Assembly (NCBI GenBank): GCA_009843725.1
Contig: VYCX01000188.1
Span: 1 to 10,934, forward strand
Reading direction: 5' to 3'
DNA: 10,934 nt
Source: Boseongicola sp. SB0675_bin_26
Lineage (GTDB): Bacteria; Pseudomonadota; Alphaproteobacteria; Rhodobacterales; Rhodobacteraceae
A program made the translations under genes and the position numbers. Positions 6,220 through 10,934 of the stretch are shown here, in pieces. The number at the start of each line of letters is the position of its first letter. The first letter of the stretch is position 1. The notes under the pieces were generated by a model. That model was given only the letters and a program-made list of their open reading frames with translations. It ran no database searches and was not told where the DNA came from.

Positions 6220-7596
6220 ATGAGTGCATCAGGAAACAACTGGTTCGGCGAACAAGTCTCCGAGGCATTGAGCCAGAGCGGGACGATGCCCACCAGCGTC
6301 GCGTATGAAGGCGCGTTTCAGTTTTCCTCCGTCGTCGATGTCTCGGGCTTGGCGCTTGCCGCGATGTCGGCTGCTGCGCAACAGCTGGCTGCGCTGGTTG
6401 GCGCCGCAGAAGTCTCCATCGACCGACGCCGAACCGAGCTTTGGTGCGGCATGACGCTGAAGCCGGAAGGATGGGCCTTGCCGGAAGCATGGGACCCTGT
6501 TGCGGGAAACTACCGGACCAGGGATGGCTGGATCCGGCTCCATACAAACGTGCCACGGCACCTGTCAGCCGCGCTTCGCGTGCTTGGAGCGGATGCGGAC
6601 CGCGACGCCGTGGCCCATAGGGTCCTGTCGTGGAATCGCCTTGATCTTGAACGGGCCATCGTGGAGGCCGGGGGCGTGGCCGCGGCCATGAACGGGCTGT
6701 CTGATTGGGCAGCACATCCTCAAGGACGGGCTGTGGCCACCGAGCCATTGATCCACTGGCACGAAGGTCCGGGGGCCAAGTCCCGATTGCCGGCATTCGC
6801 AGCGAGTCTTGACGGGCTAAGGGTCCTCGACCTGACGCGGGTCCTGGCAGGGCCGGTCGCAACGCGCTTTCTTGCAGGGTTCGGTGCCAGCGTGCTCCGG
6901 ATCGATCCGCCGCACTGGCGGGAGGACGGGCTCGAACCCGAAGTGACGCTTGGCAAGGCCTGCGCAAGTCTCGATCTGAACGAGGCGAACGACCGAGCGC
7001 GCTTCGAATCCCTGTTGTCCGAGGCGCATGTCTTCGTGCACGGCTACCGTCCCGGTGCGCTTGACCGGCTCGGATACTGCGAGAGCCGCCGCCGCGAGAT
7101 CAATCCCGACATCATTGACGTGTCGCTGTCGGCATTCGGCTGGACGGGGCCGTGGCGGAAGCGGCGCGGTTTCGACACCGTCGTCCAGGTCAATTCAGGC
7201 CTGGCACAAGAGGGGATGAAGCGCCTTGGCGCGGACAGGCCGGTGCAGTTGCCGATCCAGGCCTTGGATCATGCAACCGGCTATCTGATGGCCGCCGCCG
7301 CACTCTGTGCGTTGCGCCTGCAAAGGGCCGACGGGCGTGCCAGGTCAGCCAGGCTCTCGCTGGCGCGAACGGCTCACCTGCTGATTTCCAATGGCGTTCG
7401 GGATCCGATTGCCTCAACGTCAAGCGAGACTTGCGTCACGGAACTGACGGAGATGACCCATTGGGGGCCGGCGCGCAGAGTCGCATTTCCAGTTGCACTG
7501 GATGGGCGCGGCCCCGTCTGGCAACGGCAGGCCGCCCCGTTTCGTTCGGCCAAGGCAGATTGGCCAACAAGTGAACGACAGGGCGTGGAGCCCTGA
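6220..7596 (+). CDS. Class III CoA transferase (CaiB/BaiF family) with extra N-terminal segment
   Basis: A 458-residue cytoplasmic enzyme of the formyl-CoA/carnitine CoA transferase family, which moves CoA between carboxylic acids via an aspartyl-CoA thioester. The canonical family start is at residue 197 (LDGLRVLDLTRVLAGPVATRFLAGFGA), followed by the VFVHGYRPGALDRLG motif and SAFGWTGPW. The catalytic Asp is D319 in RRGFDTVVQ. The first 190 residues (with a NYRTRDGWIRLHTN strand and a SDWAAHPQGRAV stretch) resemble the segment that follows the catalytic core in ordinary CaiB proteins, so the order of parts looks permuted. I have met this layout in other annotated CoA transferases. The start has AGGGA six bases upstream. 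It is the last of three plus-strand genes and points at the sulfatase remnant. The substrate acid is unknown; carnitine-, DMSP- and oxalate-type acids are all handled by relatives. Confidence 0.88.
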   Translation: MSASGNNWFGEQVSEALSQSGTMPTSVAYEGAFQFSSVVDVSGLALAAMSAAAQQLAALVGAAEVSIDRRRTELWCGMTLKPEGWALPEAWDPVAGNYRTRDGWIRLHTNVPRHLSAALRVLGADADRDAVAHRVLSWNRLDLERAIVEAGGVAAAMNGLSDWAAHPQGRAVATEPLIHWHEGPGAKSRLPAFAASLDGLRVLDLTRVLAGPVATRFLAGFGASVLRIDPPHWREDGLEPEVTLGKACASLDLNEANDRARFESLLSEAHVFVHGYRPGALDRLGYCESRRREINPDIIDVSLSAFGWTGPWRKRRGFDTVVQVNSGLAQEGMKRLGADRPVQLPIQALDHATGYLMAAAALCALRLQRADGRARSARLSLARTAHLLISNGVRDPIASTSSETCVTELTEMTHWGPARRVAFPVALDGRGPVWQRQAAPFRSAKADWPTSERQGVEP

Positions 7597-7786
7597 GCGG
7601 AACATGGCTCAATGGCTCTTCGGTAGCCGCGAACCGCCCCTGAGATTGACGTCCGATCCGGGGGCGCCGTTCAACTTCCTTACGGCAGATCCTGGTTCCT
7701 GGCGAGAACGCGGCATCCGCTCGGACGCCGCTTGGACGAGCCGGCAGCCCTCGGTCCAGACGCTGACAGGGAGACTCCTGCGTATG

Positions 7787-8308
7787 TCACGCGCCGGAGA
7801 ATTCTGGCGCCCAGTCTTCCCCCCAAGCGTCCTTCCACAGCTGGTCATAGGTCACGTTGGACTTGGCGCTGCCGCCACGCCAAAGATCGAACCTTGGCTC
7901 AGAATGGGTGTCGAAGAACGAAGAAACTCTGTCGCGAAGGCGGTCGGCTATTGCCGTTTGCTCCGGGAGTTCGATCAGGTTCGTCCGTTCCAGGGGATCC
8001 GTGGCCAGATGGTACAGCTCATCGCTCATCGGATAGGATCCTGCACCCCGGAACCGCATGGCATATAGCCAATTGTGGGTCCGGATGGCTCGCGTTTCCT
8101 CCTGTTCGAAGAAAATTGCATCCGGCGAGTCATGCACTTGACCCCGAAGCGCGGGGCCCAGATCGCGGGCGCTGCTAGGCAGGCTTGGTCGCGCGTCGGC
8201 CGCACCAGCCATCGCTGCCAGCGTCGGAAACAGGTCGATCTGGCTGACAAGTTCATCGCACACCAATCCCGCACCTACGGTGCTGACGCGATTCGCAGAT
8301 CGTTGATA
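7787..8308 (-). pseudogene. Arylsulfatase, C-terminal fragment
   Basis: Sulfatases hydrolyse sulfate esters using a formylglycine made from Cys or Ser in a CxPxR motif near the N-terminus. Only the last 165 or so residues remain of a protein usually about 450-500 long: VCDELVSQIDLFPTLAAMAG, then DELYHLATDPLERTNL (the family's ELYDLxxDPxExxNL), FDLWRGG and KDAWGEDWAPEF, ending TGA at 7787. The catalytic motif and most metal ligands would lie in the missing part. Family resemblance fades near 8280 and the frame meets a stop at 8309-8311, 89 bases before the integrase ATG. No start codon with a ribosome site is seen; a TTG at 8266 is only a formal start. The truncation most likely came with arrival or rearrangement of the integrase segment. 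The 190 bases between its end and the CoA transferase stop hold nothing I recognise. Confidence 0.85.
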
Positions 8309-8399
8309 TCACGTCGCTTTTTCCTGACCAACCCGCGGCGTCGGGCAGGGCCATGACGGCTTCCTGTTCCCCGCTGCAACTGCACGGGAGAACACGACG

Positions 8400-9524
8400 A
8401 TGGCAACGGCAACGCTCACCGACGCCCGGGTCAGGGCGCTCAAGCCCCGCAAGGCGGCCCGCGACATCCGCGACGGCAAGCTGAACGGCTTCGGCGTCCG
8501 GGTGACGCCTTCGGGCGCGAAGCGCTTTTTCGTTCACTGCCAGCACGAGGGCCGGCGCATCTGGAGGATCGTCGGCGACGCCGACCTGATGGACGCGGGC
8601 GAGGCCCGCGCTCGGGCGGTCGCGATGCTGGCCGCGATCAGGCAGGACGGCCCTCTTCCCGCACAGCCCGAGGACACGGTCTTCGAGGCCGTGGCGGAGG
8701 CGACGTTCCGCAGGCACGAGCGGCTCTGGAAGCCGCGCACGATGCAGGTGAACCGGGGCTACCTGCGCAAGCAGATACTGCCCCGGTTCGCCGGCCGCCA
8801 GGTCGCCGAGCTCACCCGGGAGGACGTCACGACCTGGTTCGCGTCGCTGCGGGCGACGCCGGTGGCGGCAGACCGGTCGATGCCGGTCCTGTCGGTGATC
8901 ATGCGGGAGGCCGAGCGCATGGGCTTCCGGGAGGAAGGGTCCAACCCCTGCCTCGGCATCCGGCGGTACCGGCGCAAGGGCCGCGAGCGGTTCCTGTCCG
9001 ACGCGGAGATACGCACCCTCGGGGCCTGCCTCAGGGCACGGGAAGGCGAGCAGACCCTGGCCATCGCGGCGATCCGGCTTCTCCTCCTGACGGGCTGCCG
9101 CCGCTCGGAGATCCTGACGCTCCGCTGGTCCGACCTTCGCGAGGGCGCGCTTTTCCTGCGCGACAGCAAGACCGGGCCGCGGACCGTCTGGCTGTCGCGG
9201 GCCGCGCTGGCCGTGCTCGACGGCATGGACCGGAGTTCGCCCTGGATGTTTCCGGGACGGAACGGAAAGCGACCGGTCTGCGGAAGCTGGCTGACGGTCG
9301 CCTGGCACGAGATCCGCGCGGCGGCGGGCCTCGGGGACGTCCGCCTTCACGACCTGCGGCATTCGTACGCCTCGGTGGCGCTGAAGGGCGGCGAGAGCGT
9401 CATCGCCATCGGCCGCCTTCTTGGCCACAGCGCCGCCGAGACCACCCTCAGGTACACCCATCACGCCGACTCGATGGCGGCCGAGGCCGCCGCGACCGTC
9501 GGCGCGGCGCTGACGGAGGGCTGA
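8400..9524 (+). CDS. Tyrosine recombinase/integrase, first of a tandem pair
   Basis: A 374-residue phage-type site-specific recombinase that cuts and joins DNA through a 3'-phosphotyrosine. Three parts are visible: an N-terminal arm-binding-like domain (residues 5-80; GKLNGFGVRVTPSGAKRF and a WRIVGD beta-strand, as in DUF4102-type integrases), a core-binding helical domain (about 92-180) and the catalytic domain (195-374). The catalytic set is complete: R234 (LTGCRRSEIL), K257 (DSKTGPRTV), H317 and R320 (HDLRHSYAS), H343 (LLGHSAAETT) and Y352 (LRYTH). It should therefore be active. The start has GGGAG nine bases upstream; the next integrase begins 3 bases after the stop. Upstream is the broken sulfatase. 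No excisionase-like small gene is seen nearby. Whether the pair act together or on separate sites is unknown. Confidence 0.93.
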   Translation: MATATLTDARVRALKPRKAARDIRDGKLNGFGVRVTPSGAKRFFVHCQHEGRRIWRIVGDADLMDAGEARARAVAMLAAIRQDGPLPAQPEDTVFEAVAEATFRRHERLWKPRTMQVNRGYLRKQILPRFAGRQVAELTREDVTTWFASLRATPVAADRSMPVLSVIMREAERMGFREEGSNPCLGIRRYRRKGRERFLSDAEIRTLGACLRAREGEQTLAIAAIRLLLLTGCRRSEILTLRWSDLREGALFLRDSKTGPRTVWLSRAALAVLDGMDRSSPWMFPGRNGKRPVCGSWLTVAWHEIRAAAGLGDVRLHDLRHSYASVALKGGESVIAIGRLLGHSAAETTLRYTHHADSMAAEAAATVGAALTEG

Positions 9525-9527
9525 GCG

Positions 9528-10688
9528 ATGGCGGCACGGAAGCGCATGCGCCTCACCGACGCGGGCATCGCGCGGCTGCGTCCCGGGCCACGCGAGTTCA
9601 CCGTATGGGACAGCCGCGTCCCCGGCCTGGGCGTGCGGGTGAGACCGAACGGCGGCATGAGCTACGTCATGATCCGGACCGTCGGCGGACGCACGAGGCG
9701 CGTCTCCCTCGGCCCCGTCGCCCTGCGAAGCGTCGACGACGTCCGGCGCGAATGTCTGGCGCGGCAGGCCGAAGCCGCCGTTGCGGGGCCGGCGGAACCG
9801 GCGCGGGAGTCCCCGACGTTCGCGGATTTCGTCGAGGGCGCGTGGCAGGCGGCGCACCGCGAGCGCCACAAGCCGTCGACGCGCAAGCGTGTGCTGTCCG
9901 CCCTCCGGACGCATCTGCTGCCGGCCTTCGGCACGACGCGGCTGGACCGGATCACGCGGGCGGAGGTGGAGCGCTGGTTCGACGCCTGCAGCCGGACCGC
10001 GCCGGGGAGCGCAAACTGGGCGCTCGACCTCCTGCGCCAGATCCTGAACTTCGGGATCGCGTGCGGGCACGCCAGGTCGAACCCGGCGCACGGCGTCAGG
10101 CGGAACCGGCGGACGCCCATGACCCGCTTCCTGTCCCGCGAGGAGGTCCGGCGGCTCAACGCGGCGCTCGACGCCGCGTCCATGCGCGGCCCCTCCAGCC
10201 GGCAGCAGGCCGACATGCTGCGGCTCCTGATGCTGACCGGCTGCCGAAAGGGCGAGATTCTCAGCCTGCGCTGGTCCGAGGTCGACGGCGACATGCTGGC
10301 GCTCGCCGACAGCAAGACCGGCCCGAGGACGGTGCATCTCAACCCGCAGGCCCGGGCGGTCCTCGACCGCCAGCCGCGCGGACCGGGGCCGTACGTGTTT
10401 CCGTCCCCCGGCAGACCCGACCGGCCGCGCAGCGACAACGTGGGCCTGTGGCACAAGGTTCGGAGGGAGGCGGGGATCGAGGACGTGCGGCTTCATGACC
10501 TTCGTCACAACTATGCCTCGTGGGCCGTCATGCAAGGCGTGCCCGTGCCGGTGGTCTCCCGCCTCCTTGGCCATTCGAGCGCCCGGATGACCCTGCGCTA
10601 CGTCCATCTCGCGGACCGTGACGTCCGCGCGGCGGCGGAACGCGTCGGGGCGGCGATGGCCCGTCTCATGGACGGCGAACCTGCCTGA
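9528..10688 (+). CDS. Tyrosine recombinase/integrase, second of a tandem pair
   Basis: A 386-residue recombinase clearly related to the preceding gene. The N-terminal arm-binding-like domain (residues 8-85) contains VWDSRVPGLGVRVRPNGG and RRVSLGPV. The core-binding domain spans about 96-185 and the catalytic domain 198-386. The catalytic residues are all present: R240 (LTGCRKGEIL), K263 (DSKTGPRTV), H323 and R326 (HDLRHNYAS), H349 (LLGHSSARMT) and Y358 (LRYVH). The catalytic motifs nearly repeat those of its neighbour, whereas the N-terminal halves differ, as expected if the two bind different DNA sequences. GGAGG at 9515-9519 lies in the end of the first gene, 8 bases before this ATG, so the two are translated from one message. 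Transcription probably ends at the hairpin starting 7 bases past the stop. Confidence 0.93.
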   Translation: MAARKRMRLTDAGIARLRPGPREFTVWDSRVPGLGVRVRPNGGMSYVMIRTVGGRTRRVSLGPVALRSVDDVRRECLARQAEAAVAGPAEPARESPTFADFVEGAWQAAHRERHKPSTRKRVLSALRTHLLPAFGTTRLDRITRAEVERWFDACSRTAPGSANWALDLLRQILNFGIACGHARSNPAHGVRRNRRTPMTRFLSREEVRRLNAALDAASMRGPSSRQQADMLRLLMLTGCRKGEILSLRWSEVDGDMLALADSKTGPRTVHLNPQARAVLDRQPRGPGPYVFPSPGRPDRPRSDNVGLWHKVRREAGIEDVRLHDLRHNYASWAVMQGVPVPVVSRLLGHSSARMTLRYVHLADRDVRAAAERVGAAMARLMDGEPA

Positions 10689-10694
10689 TCCCCA

Positions 10695-10723
10695 GGCGGG
10701 GGCCGGGAACGCCGGCTCCCGCC
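10695..10723. terminator. Strong hairpin between convergent genes
   Basis: A 12-base stem (10695-10706 with 10712-10723, one G-T mismatch) closes a 5-base loop GAACG just after the second integrase stop. No clear T-run follows on either strand, but stability and position between convergent genes favour a two-way terminator. The next 42 bases up to the beta-barrel stop show nothing else. Confidence 0.6.
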
Positions 10724-10765
10724 TCTCCGGTCCGGCGCATGCACGGCCCGTCACCCGTTGCCGCG

Positions 10766-10934
10766 TCACCATCTCCATTCCAGTCCCGCGCCGACGGCGC
10801 CGCCGCCCTCGGCAGTCCCCGGTTCGGCCCAGAGATCGAGCGTCGCGTCCTCGGCGTGGTCCGCGTCCGGCCCGATGCGGTACCCGGTGCGCAGCTCGCC
10901 CTTCGCGCCCAGCGTGCCCGACGCGCGCGCGTAG
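10766..10934 (-). CDS. C-terminus of a probable outer-membrane beta-barrel (autotransporter-like) protein, partial
   Basis: Only the last 55 residues and the stop codon (TGA, 10766-10768) are in the window; the rest lies beyond the right edge. The visible part alternates polar and hydrophobic residues as beta-strands do (GAKGELRTGYRIG, ATLDLWAEP) and ends GAGLEWRW. A final aromatic residue after an alternating strand is the typical signal of outer-membrane barrels for BAM-dependent insertion, and the GxGLEWRW-type end recalls autotransporter barrels. The gene converges on the integrase pair and shares its high G+C. With so little sequence the family is tentative, although coding on this frame is supported by the clean ending and low stop frequency. 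Confidence 0.55.
   Translation of the reverse strand, partial: YARASGTLGAKGELRTGYRIGPDADHAEDATLDLWAEPGTAEGGGAVGAGLEWRW

Larger units (their letters stand above)
8310..10688 (+). mobile_element. Integrase module at a composition boundary
   Basis: Two tandem tyrosine recombinase genes sit exactly where an arylsulfatase gene is cut and where sampled G+C rises from about 60% to about 74%. The left border must fall between about 8280, where sulfatase similarity ends, and 8400. The right border is not visible: the beta-barrel gene beyond the second integrase has the same high G+C. No flanking direct repeat, tRNA gene or terminal inverted repeat is recognised, so the element's type and extent are open. 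The coordinates given are only the supported core. Confidence 0.45.

Noticed and set aside
5846..6967. 373-codon minus-strand open frame between methyltransferase and CoA transferase
   Set aside because: Rich in Arg, Pro and Ser, antisense to conserved CoA transferase sequence and without any family resemblance; its unopposed part (5927-6219) also resembles nothing.
7635..7666. CGCCCC/GGGGCG inverted repeat after the CoA transferase gene as a terminator
   Set aside because: Only 6 base pairs around a 20-base loop with no T-run; too weak to call.
8253..10778. 841-codon open frame on the minus strand across both integrases
   Set aside because: Antisense to two clearly recognised recombinase genes; at about 74% G+C stop codons are rare in such shadow frames, and the Pro/Arg/Ala/Gly-rich translation resembles no protein.
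1..10934. CRISPR array, tRNA or rRNA genes, toxin-antitoxin or defence modules
   Set aside because: No regularly spaced repeats, no cloverleaf-like sequence and no recognisable small paired genes or nuclease/helicase motifs were seen on reading both strands.

Overview
The window looks like an alphaproteobacterial chromosome segment, probably from a free-living or host-associated marine lineage. That reading rests on gene content (TRAP transporter, QuiC-type dehydratase, sulfatase, CaiB-type CoA transferase, amidinotransferase) and high GC; no marker gene is present, so it is an inference. Two composition blocks are visible. Sampled 60-base lines left of about 8.3 kb are roughly 57-63% G+C, while sampled lines to the right are roughly 73-75%. 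The change falls where an arylsulfatase gene is cut off and a pair of integrase genes begins.

Region 1 (1-3540, minus strand) is the remains of a catabolic operon read right to left. It contains the C-terminal half of a TRAP transporter large permease (dctM pseudogene), a 3-hydroxyisobutyrate-dehydrogenase-type gene that has lost its middle but kept its frame (pseudogene), an intact TIM-barrel sugar phosphate isomerase/epimerase-like gene, and a QuiC-type 3-dehydroshikimate dehydratase fused to an HPPD-like domain, which runs off the left edge. The last three are tightly packed: a 4-base ATGA overlap, then a 4-base gap. Uptake is broken at this locus, whereas the two TIM-barrel enzymes look functional from what is visible.

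Region 2 (3541-7596, plus strand) holds three complete, separately spaced genes: a glycine amidinotransferase-type enzyme with its Asp-His-Cys catalytic set, a homocysteine S-methyltransferase-like protein with one of the three zinc cysteines replaced, and a class III CoA transferase with an extra N-terminal part. Each has an upstream gap with inverted repeats that could be operators. The same 11-base dyad lies before both the first and the third gene. A shared role in guanidino or methylated-amine metabolism is possible but not shown.

Region 3 (7597-8399) contains the C-terminal part of an arylsulfatase on the minus strand. Its catalytic N-terminal portion is missing, and the break lies just before the integrase genes.

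Region 4 (8400-10934) holds two tandem, related tyrosine recombinases, both with the full catalytic set and translated as a unit. A strong hairpin follows, then the last 55 residues of a probable outer-membrane beta-barrel protein on the minus strand. The integrase pair probably marks the edge of a mobile or rearranged segment. The long antisense ORFs across the GC-rich genes are shadows and are not annotated.
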